Positions 51,004 to 60,332 are shown, counted from the stretch's first letter. The stretch is DNA of 64,000 nt from Pinibacter sp031553495 (GCA_031553495.1 JAVBLN010000014.1:62001-126000); one strand, 5' to 3'. Program-made: numbers and translations. Notes: a model not told the origin generated them from the sequence alone.

Positions 51004-53154
51004 TTAGAATGATGGCGGCGGTATTTTTGTACCCCAGCCTTTATTAGGTTTATTACCCATTTTAAATTCAAGCGTAGCGCCGCGTTCAAGTGTTTGCCAA
51101 GGCAGCCAGGTGCCTTCAAATTTCTTTCCATTTACTAAAAGCGATTGCACATAACAGTTAGTTTCATCGCCACCAGTAATGGTAACTTTTCCATTTGGCA
51201 ATTGAAGGACTACATTTGAAAAAATGGGGCCATTTGCCGAAAAACCGCCAATAGCAGGTATTTCCGGAAACAAGCCCAAACATGCAAATACATACCATGA
51301 ACCCATAGAACCAAGATCATCATTACCCGGTAAGCCATTTGGCTTTGAAGAGTATTGTTCATTCAATATTTTTCTTACAACAGCTTGCGCTTTATAAGGC
51401 GCATCCGTCCAATTGTAAATCCAGGGAATTTGAAAACTCGGTTCATTGCCGGCTGCAAACCATTCATCATTATAACTGGCATCCAGTCTTACAAACAAAG
51501 AATCGAGCCTTCTTTCCGCTGCTTGTTTTCCACCAATTGTATCCATCAATTTTTTCAGGCTGTAGGGCACCATCCAGAAATAATTTTTATAAGTAGATTC
51601 CCGCCAGTCTTCATTATACTTTTTCCAACTGCCATCAGCGTTGCGGGATTGCAACCACTTCCTGGCCGGGTTATACAGGTTTTGCCATGATTGCGCACGG
51701 TGGCTGTAAAACCAGTTTACCGGTTCATTATTACAAGCCTGCAACGCGAATTGCGCTATGGCAAAATCGGCGTTTGTATATTCTAACTGCAACGACGCGT
51801 CACAAAATCCTTTATCAAGATATTGTTTTAGCTGCGGCCTGGTTAATTCATTCTGCGATCTTGCATTAGGATTCTCGGCACCGTATTGCATTGTTTCCAA
51901 AATGGAACGTGCATCATAATTTCTTGCCCCGAAAGCATACGCATTCGCAATCAGTATGCATGTGGGGTCGCCTTGCATTACACCGGTTTCGATGTTTGCC
52001 ATCACCCATCTCGGAAACCCTCCACCGGACTGCTTTGCAAACAACTGATGCGAATTAACCACATCAGATGCTACATCCGGCGCAAGCATACTCAACAGTT
52101 GAATTTGCGTACGATATGTGTCCCAATTGCTAAATGATGTGTAAACTTTTTGTGCTGATGTATAGATCTTAAAATCTGCTCCCATGTATTCGCCGTTTAC
52201 ATCGCTGCACACATTTGGATGAATGAGTGAATGATACAGGTGCGTATAAAACTGCTCTATGCGGTCTTCATTAGAACCTTTAACAGCAATTTTTCCCAAT
52301 AGTTTATTCCACTCGCCAATAGCTTTGTTGCTTACCGCATCAAAACTCCATGCGCTGTTTTCCTGTGCAAGATTTTTACGTGCATTTTCTACTGATACAT
52401 ATGAAACACCAATTTTGTAATGAATTGTTTTTTTATTGGCAGTATTAAAAGTAAAATACACGCCTGAGTGTTTGCCTTCTGCAAATGTGGCGCCATCATT
52501 CAATCTTCCGTTTTTCCATGTGCCAACCAAAGTGGCATCTTCATCAAACTCGGCAACAAAGTATACTTTATAAGGCGTGGCAATACCACAGAAAGAACCG
52601 CCTTCCGCAAAACCTTCACACGATCTTTTACCGGTTATAACTATTGAAGCAACTTTTGTAGGAGTAGCGGCAACACCGCCACCAATAACAATTGTAGCGT
52701 TTTGAGCATTTGCAGGATAAGTAAATTTTGCCATTCCGGTTCGCTCTGTTACAGTAAACGCCGCTTGAATATCGTCATCAACAGTCGCGGTATAGTAGCC
52801 CGCAATTCCCTTTTCATTGGAGATGTTTGCTCGCAGATTAAGCAGACTGTCCGGCGAAACAAAAAGCTTTCCTTTTAGCGGCAATAGCGGAAAATTTCCC
52901 ATGTGATCGCAGCCTGCGCCACTAAGCTGATTAATCGCAAAGCCCGCATGTTTCGAAAAGTATGAGCGTGTAAACTGCACCATACCAAAAGGATAAGTAG
53001 CGCCGGGATATATATATCCTGAAGACCAGCCCTTTCCCTGCGTTCCAATAAGTGTATTCACTTTTGCCGCATAATTATTTTCCTGGGCTATACATTTATT
53101 GAAAATAAATTCAACACAGATTATTAATAGTAAAAAACTTAAATGACGTTTCAT
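51004..53154 (-). CDS. GH92 alpha-mannosidase (second of three)
   Basis: 716 residues. Signal peptide to about residue 24 (NKCIAQ). N-terminal part: VNTLIGTQGKGWSSGYIYPG, YPFGMVQFTR. C-terminal: GLPGNDDLGSMGSWYVFACL and then GLFPEIPAIGGFSANGPIFS, where the family's usual CPG triplet is absent. The acidic GNDD motif is intact. The lost CPG and the N-terminal GKGWSSG replacing the common S/T-x-G pattern suggest a different linkage preference within GH92. It starts its operon-like run of GH92, GH130, GH2, GH43. Confidence 0.92.
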   Translation of the reverse strand: MKRHLSFLLLIICVEFIFNKCIAQENNYAAKVNTLIGTQGKGWSSGYIYPGATYPFGMVQFTRSYFSKHAGFAINQLSGAGCDHMGNFPLLPLKGKLFVSPDSLLNLRANISNEKGIAGYYTATVDDDIQAAFTVTERTGMAKFTYPANAQNATIVIGGGVAATPTKVASIVITGKRSCEGFAEGGSFCGIATPYKVYFVAEFDEDATLVGTWKNGRLNDGATFAEGKHSGVYFTFNTANKKTIHYKIGVSYVSVENARKNLAQENSAWSFDAVSNKAIGEWNKLLGKIAVKGSNEDRIEQFYTHLYHSLIHPNVCSDVNGEYMGADFKIYTSAQKVYTSFSNWDTYRTQIQLLSMLAPDVASDVVNSHQLFAKQSGGGFPRWVMANIETGVMQGDPTCILIANAYAFGARNYDARSILETMQYGAENPNARSQNELTRPQLKQYLDKGFCDASLQLEYTNADFAIAQFALQACNNEPVNWFYSHRAQSWQNLYNPARKWLQSRNADGSWKKYNEDWRESTYKNYFWMVPYSLKKLMDTIGGKQAAERRLDSLFVRLDASYNDEWFAAGNEPSFQIPWIYNWTDAPYKAQAVVRKILNEQYSSKPNGLPGNDDLGSMGSWYVFACLGLFPEIPAIGGFSANGPIFSNVVLQLPNGKVTITGGDETNCYVQSLLVNGKKFEGTWLPWQTLERGATLEFKMGNKPNKGWGTKIPPPSF

Positions 53155-53258
53155 GTTTATTCTACAATCAAGATGTAATGCTGCATTATCTTTCAGCGTT
53201 TATCAAAATTTTGTTTACTCTTTGCAAAGCATAAGAATATGCAAAGATTTTTTTTGGG

Positions 53259-53321
53259 ACCGGCTGTATTGCTACTATTAAGCATCGTTGTGTCACTCAC
53301 TTGTGCGGTTGTAATGCTATT
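53259..53321 (+). repeat. Dispersed repeat arm 16 (plus)
   Basis: ACCGGCTGTATTGCTACTAT, TAAGCATC, core GTTGTGTCACTCACTTGT, GCGGTTGTAATGCTATT. Its outer flank CTTTGCAAAGCATAAGAATA resembles that of arm 1. Confidence 0.92.
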
Positions 53322-53326
53322 CATCA

Positions 53327-53425
53327 AGTTATGAGTTTTGAGTTTTGAGTTATGAGTGCTTTTGTTTTTGCTTGCAATCAATGTATAAAGCATTCTCAAT
53401 TCTCCACTCTCCATTCTCAATTTAT
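53327..53425 (+). repeat. Inner module A, copy 2
   Basis: AAGTTATGAGTTTTGAGTTT, TGAGTGCTTTTGTTTTTGCT, TGCAATCAATG, AAGCATTCTCAATTCTCCAC. Same as 45305-45400. Confidence 0.85.
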
Positions 53426-53428
53426 TCA

Positions 53429-53539
53429 GCCTCATCCCTGGCCCTTCTCCAAAGGAGAAAGGAGTCCCGCACACAAAGCGGATATTCATAATCGCAACAT
53501 TTTTTTCAACTTTCAACTATACAGCATTCTCAGTTCTCC
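53429..53539 (+). repeat. Inner module B, copy 2
   Basis: GCCTCATCCCTGGCCCTTCT, GTCCCGCACACAAAGCGGAT, CAACTATACAGCATTCTCA. Same as 24478-24586. Confidence 0.88.
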
Positions 53540-53551
53540 ATTAAAAATGGT

Positions 53552-53621
53552 TGCCATGAAATACTACCGATGAATGGATTGCGACGCAACGATGATGCTA
53601 TGAAAAACTATCGCCCGTACC
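53552..53621 (-). repeat. Dispersed repeat arm 17 (minus, variant core)
   Basis: TGCCATGAAATACTACCGAT, GAATGGATTGCGACGCAACG, ATGATGCTATGAAAAACTAT, CGCCCGTACC. Same type as arms 4 and 6. Partner of arm 16. Confidence 0.82.
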
Positions 53622-53743
53622 ATAAAAATTACAGCTTTCATAGAGTCCAAAATAAAAACAGATGTCTTGAAAAATACCAATGCCTGCACCAAAAAATGAA
53701 TAACTCAAACAACTCCCTATTATTAATTATTCTTTATTAATTA

Positions 53744-56077
53744 TTAATTACTTTTCGGTATTGCTGATAAAGAAAACGGTTTGTCATCATCTTTCACGCC
53801 TCTTGCTAATGCAGGCTGGTTGCCCATTTCAAAGCGCAACGTGCCGCCATTCGTAATGTCGCTATATGTTATCCAATTGCGTGAAAATTGTTTTCCATTC
53901 AGTGAAGCATTTTGTATGTACACATTTTCCTTGCTGTTATTTGCCGCTTCTATCACAAACTTTTTACCGTCTTCCATAGTGATGGTGGTCTTTTGAAAAA
54001 CAGGACTGCCAATAACATACTGATCAGTTCCCGGGCACACGCTGTAAATGCCCAACGCGCTGAGAATATACCACGACGACATACCGCCCTGGTCTTCATC
54101 TCCGGGATAACCTTTCTCTGTCGCGTTGTATAATTTATCCATCACTTTGCGCAAATGTTTTTGCGCTTTCCATGGTTGCCTTACATAATTGTACAAATAC
54201 ATCATGTGTTGTATAGGCTGGTTGCCATGCGCATACTGGCCCATATTTGCCAGTTGCATTTCTTTCATTTCGTGAATCATTTGCTTATAAGTTCCCACAT
54301 TCACTTTATTGGGAACTGTAAACACGGAATCAAGTTTGGCAATAAATTTTTTCTCGCTTCCCATCAAATTAATATAACCCTGCACATCATGAAAAACAGA
54401 CCATGTATAATGCCACGCGTTTCCTTCGCAGTAGGGGCCGCCCCATTCATACGCATCAAAGTTGGGAGTCCATTCTCCATTCAGCATTCTGCCACGCATA
54501 AAGCCTGTGGTGGAATCATACACGTTTTTGTAATTGTACATTTGGCGCGCAAATATTTTTTCATAAAAAGTATTGCCGGTCATTTTTGCAAGCTGATAAG
54601 CACAGAAATCATCGTAGGCGTATTCAAGTGTTTGCGCGGTGGAACCTTCGGAAACCGGATAAGGAACATAACCAAGCTGCCAGTATTCTTTCCAGCCTGC
54701 ACGGCCATTTGCACCGCCCCACGGGCCTTTGTTCATAGCTTCATGCGCATATGCTTCTAAGGTCTGCTTAGGATCGAATGTGCGAATGCCTTTCACCCAC
54801 GCATCTGTAAGTAATGATATGGCATGATTGCCAAGCATGCCTCCCGTTTCGCTTGGGCATGACCAGGCCGGAAACCAACCGCATTGTTTTTGTGCATCCA
54901 GCAAAGCCTGCATATAGCGCCCCTGCTGTGTTGGATGCAATATATTAGTTAAGGGAAATTGTGAACGAAAGGTATCCCAAAAACCATTATCGGTGTACAT
55001 ATATCCATTATGAACTTTCGCATCATAAGGACTATAATACACAGGATTATTGTTTTTGTCGTATTCAAAAAACTGACGTGAAAAAAGATTGGCACGAAAC
55101 AGGCATGAGTAAAATGTTGCCATTTGTTCTTCTGTACCTCCTTCTACCAATACGCGATTGAAAAGCTTGTTCCAAATATCAGCAGCAGCCTGCTTTGTTT
55201 GATTGAAGTTCTTAAAACCGCTAAGCTCCCTGTTTAATGTAACTTCAGCTATTTCAGGACTAATATATGAAGATGCTACTTTAGCGGTAACAACAGATCC
55301 TTTCTTGAATTGAATATAAGCGCCTGCACCTTTTCCTTCTTTAGTAGCATTATCTTTCTGAACAGTATTATCGTTATTTTCCCATGTACCGAAAGATATA
55401 AATGGTTTATCAAAAACAATTACAAAATAGCATTTGAAATCCTTCGGTGTAAAACGTCCGTTGTTCACATAACCTATGATCTTTTTTTCTTCCGGAATTA
55501 TTTTCACCATACTTTCTTTGGTGTAACCATCCAGCACAATGAAAGCGTCATTTGTTTTTGGAAACGAAAATTGAAAGTGAGCTCCACGCTCTGTGGGGGC
55601 AATTTCTGTTGTAATGCCATTATCAAATTTTACTTTGTAATAATTCGGTTTAGCTACTTCATTTTTATGATCAAACGCGGAGGCTCTATCATTTTCATTT
55701 ACAACCAGATTGCCAACCGGCATTAATGAAAACACTGCATAATCGCCCACCCACGGGCTACACTGATGCACTTGTTGAAAACCGCGAATTGTTTTTGCAC
55801 TATACTGATATTTCCAACCATCACCATTCTTTCCTGTTTGCGCACTCCAAAAGTGCATTCCGTAAGGCAAGGCCGCAGTGGGATATGTGTTGCCATAGCT
55901 TAATCCAAAATCAGAATCAGTTCCCTGCAAAGTGTTGGCATAATGCACAAGATCGCGTTGCTGAGCAAAAAGCGAATCATTTAAAATCACCATCGCAAAG
56001 CCTGCACATGCAAGTATTACAACTATTTTACTTTTCACTCCTGCAAAAAAATCAACAATTTTTTTTCGTACTACCAT
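53744..56077 (-). CDS. GH92 alpha-mannosidase (third of three)
   Basis: 777 residues from ATG 56077; a GTG 54 bases earlier is not favoured. The long N-region has a hydrophobic segment near residues 17-35 (VVILACAGFAMVILNDSLFA), then AQQ. N-terminal domain: YPTAALPYGMHFWSAQTGKN, IRGFQQVHQCSPWVGDYAVF. C-terminal motif: GYPGDEDQGGMSSWYILSAL then GIYSVCPGTDQYVIGSPVF, with the acidic pair and CPG present. It faces the LacI gene across about 200 bases with the shared operator-like motif. It may be the first-step mannosidase of the locus. Confidence 0.93.
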   Translation of the reverse strand: MVVRKKIVDFFAGVKSKIVVILACAGFAMVILNDSLFAQQRDLVHYANTLQGTDSDFGLSYGNTYPTAALPYGMHFWSAQTGKNGDGWKYQYSAKTIRGFQQVHQCSPWVGDYAVFSLMPVGNLVVNENDRASAFDHKNEVAKPNYYKVKFDNGITTEIAPTERGAHFQFSFPKTNDAFIVLDGYTKESMVKIIPEEKKIIGYVNNGRFTPKDFKCYFVIVFDKPFISFGTWENNDNTVQKDNATKEGKGAGAYIQFKKGSVVTAKVASSYISPEIAEVTLNRELSGFKNFNQTKQAAADIWNKLFNRVLVEGGTEEQMATFYSCLFRANLFSRQFFEYDKNNNPVYYSPYDAKVHNGYMYTDNGFWDTFRSQFPLTNILHPTQQGRYMQALLDAQKQCGWFPAWSCPSETGGMLGNHAISLLTDAWVKGIRTFDPKQTLEAYAHEAMNKGPWGGANGRAGWKEYWQLGYVPYPVSEGSTAQTLEYAYDDFCAYQLAKMTGNTFYEKIFARQMYNYKNVYDSTTGFMRGRMLNGEWTPNFDAYEWGGPYCEGNAWHYTWSVFHDVQGYINLMGSEKKFIAKLDSVFTVPNKVNVGTYKQMIHEMKEMQLANMGQYAHGNQPIQHMMYLYNYVRQPWKAQKHLRKVMDKLYNATEKGYPGDEDQGGMSSWYILSALGIYSVCPGTDQYVIGSPVFQKTTITMEDGKKFVIEAANNSKENVYIQNASLNGKQFSRNWITYSDITNGGTLRFEMGNQPALARGVKDDDKPFSLSAIPKSN

Positions 56078-56126
56078 TAGTATTAAAATAAAAAGTTTAA
56101 CAATAAAACACTGCTTGCGCTTAAAA

Positions 56127-56154
56127 GTCACTTAACAGAGCGATTACCGCTATT
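56127..56154. promoter_or_regulatory. Putative LacI operator between GH92 and lacI
   Basis: GTCACTTAACAGAGCGATTA then CCGCTATT. It contains AGCGATTACCGCT, a near-perfect palindrome of the kind LacI-family proteins bind. It lies 50-77 bases upstream of the GH92 start and matches 44996-45023 at 22 of 28 positions. Confidence 0.55.
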
Positions 56155-56280
56155 TGAGAAAAATATTTTATAACAATTTCCGGATCATGCGCCATATCTA
56201 CTCCTTACGTCATAATATTGCAAAATGAATATTGAGAAAGGCTCTCATATTTCTTTTTTCATATCAACATTCCGCGCATT

Positions 56281-57297
56281 ATGAAAAAGGTTTCAATAAA
56301 AGATATTGCGAAAATGGCTGGTGTTGTACCTTCTACGGTTTCACTGGTGTTAAATGGACGAGCGAAGGATATGCGGATCAGTGATGCGCTTGCACAAAAA
56401 ATTAACATCATTGCAAAACAGATGGGTTATACACCCAACCAGGTAGCTGTAAGTCTGCGCACGGGTTCTTCAAAATTAATAGGACTAATCGTAGAAGATA
56501 TTTCAAATATATTCTACGCTACACTTGCAAGAATAATTGAAGAGGAGTTGCGTATGAATGGCTACAGAATTGTTTATTGCAGCACCAAAAATGATCCGGT
56601 AAATGGAAGAGAACTGATCAATATGCTGTACCAGCGCCAGGTGGATGGGTATATAATAACGCCTGTAGAAAAAATGGAAAAAGATCTTTTAAGTCTGAAA
56701 GCCCAAAATAAACCGGTTGTGCTAATAGACAGATATTTTCCGGATGTGGATGTCAGCCATGTTTTAGTTGATGATGAAAAAGGTATTGAAGAAGGCATGG
56801 AGCACCTGATTAATAAAGGCTACAAAAATATTGGTTTCATAACTGTAGACCTTGAACAAGTGCAAATGAACTATAGAGAAAAAAGTTACAAACATTTTAT
56901 AGAAGCAAATGCCGGAAGAATAGAAAACAATTATTTGCTAAAGGTTTCCTACAATTTGAAAATGGAACAGATGGTGACAAAAATTTCAAACTTTATTCAA
57001 AGACATCAGAATATGGATGCTTTGTTTTTTGCCACCAACTATTTATGTCTTGCGGGTTTGCAAAGTCTTCAGCAACAAAATCTTTCGATGCCAAATGAAA
57101 TGGCAGTAATATGTTTTGATGACCATGATATCTTCAAAATTTATCCACCGGGTATAACCGCATTGCGTCAACCAATTGAAGACATCGGCAAAACTTCCGT
57201 TAAGCTTTTAATGCACCAATTAGAGACTTCAAAAAATGTAGAGAACAGCCAGCACCTGGTATTGCCGGCGCAGCTCATTCAGCGCGGATCAACATGA
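56281..57297 (+). CDS. LacI-family transcriptional regulator
   Basis: 338 residues. HTH at residues about 4-24 (VSIKDIAKMAGVVPSTVSLV, then LNGRAKDMRIS), then a hinge with AVSLRTGSSKLIGLIV. The periplasmic-binding-like sensor domain has VEDISNIFYATLARIIEEEL, YIITPVEKM, and IGFITVDLEQ; the C-terminal IYPPGITALRQPIEDIGKTS is standard. It is divergent from GH92 and is the only regulator within the glycan region, so it probably controls GH92 and perhaps the SusD-led operon in response to a sugar. Whether it represses or activates is unknown. Confidence 0.93.
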   Translation: MKKVSIKDIAKMAGVVPSTVSLVLNGRAKDMRISDALAQKINIIAKQMGYTPNQVAVSLRTGSSKLIGLIVEDISNIFYATLARIIEEELRMNGYRIVYCSTKNDPVNGRELINMLYQRQVDGYIITPVEKMEKDLLSLKAQNKPVVLIDRYFPDVDVSHVLVDDEKGIEEGMEHLINKGYKNIGFITVDLEQVQMNYREKSYKHFIEANAGRIENNYLLKVSYNLKMEQMVTKISNFIQRHQNMDALFFATNYLCLAGLQSLQQQNLSMPNEMAVICFDDHDIFKIYPPGITALRQPIEDIGKTSVKLLMHQLETSKNVENSQHLVLPAQLIQRGST

Positions 57298-57315
57298 TGT
57301 TGGAGGTCAGAAATC

Positions 57316-57345
57316 AGTAGACAGTGGGCAGTAGAGAAATCAGAA
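57316..57345 (+). repeat. Inner module D, CAGTAGACAGTGGGCAGTAG
   Basis: CAGTAGACAGTGGGCAGTAG then AGAAATCAGA: 7-bp periodic, same as 17104-17131. Confidence 0.72.
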
Positions 57346-57404
57346 GACAGCACCGTGTACCTGTGACTACTTAACCACTTTAACCACAAGGGGCTCTGAA
57401 TAAA

Positions 57405-57507
57405 TGGTGAATGGAAGTGGAGAATTGAGAATGCTTTAATCACTGATTGCATGCCAAAACAAAAGCACTACTCATAACCCATAACTCAAAACTCATCACT
57501 CAACACC
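57405..57507 (-). repeat. Inner module A, copy 3 (inverted)
   Basis: GTGGAGAATTGAGAATGCTT, TGATTGCATGCCAAAACAAA, AGCACTACTCATAACCCATA, ACTCAAAACTCATCACTCA. Its reverse complement matches 45305-45400 and 53327-53425. It follows the inner side of arm 18. Confidence 0.82.
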
Positions 57508-57512
57508 CGCTG

Positions 57513-57575
57513 AATAGCATTCTTACCGTACAAGTGAGTGACACAACGATGTTTAATAGTAGCACTACCGCCGGT
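57513..57575 (-). repeat. Dispersed repeat arm 18 (minus)
   Basis: AATAGCATTCTTACCGTACA, AGTGAGTGACACAACGATGT, TTAATAGTAGCACTACCGCC, GGTTACAAAAAA. Near-consensus. The next copy, arm 19, is plus, so this is one of two breaks in the plus-minus alternation. Confidence 0.92.
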
Positions 57576-57638
57576 TACAAAAAAGTGATGAGTGATGAGT
57601 AATGGGTTTTGAGTGAGAAGCGCTGCTAATCTCAAATT

Positions 57639-60332
57639 TTAACTCCTTCCTCCTGCTTCTATAATTTCTTTTAAACTGTGGTTAAATTCTTTTTCCTTAA
57701 TAAGTTGCTCCAATGTTATATGCATTCTGTAACACCAGTAATTACGCGGGTTTGACGGATCATTGATGCGTTCCGCTTTTATATCCGGCCTGCGCAAATT
57801 TTCGTCCATACCCAATAGATCCTGCAATTGAAATATACTCCATATAGCCGGCGACTGCAAGTGTTGCGAGATGATCGCTTTGCTAATCCAGGGTTCACAC
57901 TCTTGCGGCGCCTCTCCCCTTTGTTGCAGTTGTTCGTTGAAAAAGCGCTGTGTTCTTCCTTTGTCTTCTTTCCACCAGCCGCGAATTGTGCTCATATCAT
58001 GCGTGGATGGCATGCATACGCTTAAATAAGGCGCAACCGAAGGATCAAAAAATTCCTGGTTCGTAGCTTTCGGCATGCGCTGAATTTCAAGACTTAAAAT
58101 ACCTAATTGCCGCATCACATCCGGCACGCAGGCCGGCACCATTCCAAGATCTTCTCCACAAATCAACATGTCGGTTGATGCTTTCAATGCCGGTAAAATT
58201 TTCAACGCCTCTTTTCTCCAACAATCTTCCTGCCTGTAATAGAAGTAGTTTATGGCCAGTTCTTTTAGTTGCTGTTGAGTGTGTTTTTCAAGTTGCTGAA
58301 ACGATGTAATGCCTTCCATTCCTATACGGAAATGAAATTGTGTTCCGTTTGATTCCGGCACTTCAAAAAGAATAACGTTGGAAACCAGGTTGAATAAACC
58401 TTGCCGCAAATATGCATTATATTCGCTTTGCTCCAGGTTTTCGAAATAATCTGCAATTTTTCGTTGTGTGTTAAACACTTCGGACAACTCATAAGAGTCT
58501 TCTGCAATTGATTGCAGAAAGTTGTCTTTTATATATTGTGCATCTGCTCCAAAAACAGCGGCTAACACATAATCGTTAATGAATGGTTTTACATAACGAT
58601 CATAATCAAACCATATTCCTCTTTCATCGAACTCCTTTATGTGAACGGGTATTGCAGGAACGAAATGTCCCATAATTCCTTCTACCGATTGCAGCGGAAT
58701 GCTCCAAATTCTAAAGAACCCGAGTATATGATCTATTCGGAAAGCATCAAAATAACCGGTCATCTGGTCAAATCTTCTATGCCACCATGTATAGTTATCC
58801 TCAGCCATTTTTTGCCAGTTATAAGTAGGCATATTCCAGTTTTGGCCTGCAATGGCAAATAAATCCGGTGGCGCTCCCGCCTGCATATCCAGGTTATACA
58901 ATGTAGGATTTACCCATGCATCGCAACTATGGCGGTAGATGCCGATCGGTATATCGCCTTTTAGAATAATACCATGTTTGTGCGCATGCTGTGTCGCATC
59001 TTTTAATTGCAGATGCAGGTGATATTGTATGAAATACCAAACCGCGATTTCATCGTAATGCTTATTGCGTGGCGCCACAAATTTGTCAATCGCACTCTTA
59101 TCGTACGTCGCATATTTTTTCCAGGTAGAAAAATCTGCACTTCTATTTATGTCTCTCAAATAACAAAATGCAGCATAAGGAACGAGCCACTCTTTATTCT
59201 TTTTAAAAAAGTCTTTGAAATCATCATCTTCCAGGAACGAATCTTTTTCCGCGGCATATAGAACGTTCAAAACGGAAAGTTTGTATTTCAATACCTGCTC
59301 AAAATCTACTTCATCCAACTCATTCAGTGATGCCTGAGCTTTTTTCAAAGGCTTTAAAATGTGGCTGTGCTTGCGGCCGGCCACCTGCTCCAGCCTTATG
59401 TACACCGGATTCAACGCGAATGCGGAAATAGCGGCATACGGATATGAATCATGCCAGGAATTAGTAGCTATAGTATCATTTACCGGCAATACCTGTATAA
59501 GTTTCAAACCAACGGTGCGTGCCCAATCTACCATTAGCTTAATATCGGCAAACTCGCCAATTCCGAAACTTTTATTACTACGCAAACTAAAAACAGGAAT
59601 GGCTATACCCGCACCACACCAGGTGTTATTTGGCAAATTGATAAATCCATCATGTACAACCGTTAGCTTATCATCCAAAGCCTCGCCTTGTAAAGTGCGG
59701 TTGTCGCCACTTTCAAATTGTGTAATCTTTTTTTGCTTAGTATCATACACGGCATACTTGTAAGTAAGCGGCAGGTCTTCCTTTGGCAAATTAATCATGC
59801 ATTCCCACCAGTTACCGTTTTTTTTCATAGTAACGGCACTTTCCTCCTCCCAATCGATGAATGCACTACCAGTACCCGACATACATACAACCTCATTTTT
59901 GGTAAGCAGTGGAGCTTTCACTTTAAAAATGTGCGTCGTGTGCTTTAATGTTTTACGAGCCGCTACTGTGGGGTGATTAGGCAAAAGTGTTTTCTGAAAG
60001 GGACTGGTATAAAATACATTTTCAAATTCGCCGGCAAAATTCCATGTATCCACCACTTCCACCATATTGCTACGGTATTTGGAAACATCCAGTACCCGGT
60101 CATTTCCCCCTTCTTCCACCACAGAATCATCAGCGTTTTTAAGCATATATTTATACTTAATCATCTTAATATTTTCCGCATCTACCTCCACGCTTCCATA
60201 CCAGAAATCACTATTGAAATAAGAAAGCTTTAACCCTTCCGTTTCATTTTTACCCAGACAATCAACATTTCCTTTCAAACTAATAGATTGTCCGAAATGA
60301 GTAGAAAACCTTACATAAAAATCAATTCGCAT
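57639..60332 (-). CDS. malQ: 4-alpha-glucanotransferase, DPE2-like GH77 with two N-terminal CBM20 domains
   Basis: 897 residues, no signal peptide, so cytoplasmic. Residues about 1-115 and 130-235 are two CBM20 starch-binding domains (FYVRFSTHFGQSISLKGNVD; GNWWECMINLPKEDLPLTYK). The GH77 barrel follows: IPVFSLRSNKSFGIGEFADI, nucleophile Asp in FDAFRIDHILGFF near 531, acid Glu in CGEDLGMVP near 726, Asp in PSTHDMSTIRG near 781. This layout is that of DPE2/Amylomaltase 2, which moves glucose from maltose to glycans. It looks like glycogen/maltose metabolism and unrelated to the mannan genes. Confidence 0.9.
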   Translation of the reverse strand: MRIDFYVRFSTHFGQSISLKGNVDCLGKNETEGLKLSYFNSDFWYGSVEVDAENIKMIKYKYMLKNADDSVVEEGGNDRVLDVSKYRSNMVEVVDTWNFAGEFENVFYTSPFQKTLLPNHPTVAARKTLKHTTHIFKVKAPLLTKNEVVCMSGTGSAFIDWEEESAVTMKKNGNWWECMINLPKEDLPLTYKYAVYDTKQKKITQFESGDNRTLQGEALDDKLTVVHDGFINLPNNTWCGAGIAIPVFSLRSNKSFGIGEFADIKLMVDWARTVGLKLIQVLPVNDTIATNSWHDSYPYAAISAFALNPVYIRLEQVAGRKHSHILKPLKKAQASLNELDEVDFEQVLKYKLSVLNVLYAAEKDSFLEDDDFKDFFKKNKEWLVPYAAFCYLRDINRSADFSTWKKYATYDKSAIDKFVAPRNKHYDEIAVWYFIQYHLHLQLKDATQHAHKHGIILKGDIPIGIYRHSCDAWVNPTLYNLDMQAGAPPDLFAIAGQNWNMPTYNWQKMAEDNYTWWHRRFDQMTGYFDAFRIDHILGFFRIWSIPLQSVEGIMGHFVPAIPVHIKEFDERGIWFDYDRYVKPFINDYVLAAVFGADAQYIKDNFLQSIAEDSYELSEVFNTQRKIADYFENLEQSEYNAYLRQGLFNLVSNVILFEVPESNGTQFHFRIGMEGITSFQQLEKHTQQQLKELAINYFYYRQEDCWRKEALKILPALKASTDMLICGEDLGMVPACVPDVMRQLGILSLEIQRMPKATNQEFFDPSVAPYLSVCMPSTHDMSTIRGWWKEDKGRTQRFFNEQLQQRGEAPQECEPWISKAIISQHLQSPAIWSIFQLQDLLGMDENLRRPDIKAERINDPSNPRNYWCYRMHITLEQLIKEKEFNHSLKEIIEAGGRS

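Larger units (their letters stand above)
53155..53743. other. Intergenic repeat mosaic (arm 16, modules A and B, arm 17)
   Basis: 589 bases, no gene. Repeat arms 16 and 17 enclose module A and module B. Before the GH92 stop is an ATTAATTATTCTTTATTAAT low-complexity stretch. Confidence 0.65.
57298..57638. other. Intergenic repeat mosaic between convergent genes
   Basis: 341 bases, no gene. Read from right to left: arm 18, module A, a fragment of module C (AACCACAAGG at about 57382), then module D (57316-57345). This order fits the common scheme core-A-B-C-D. Confidence 0.65.
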
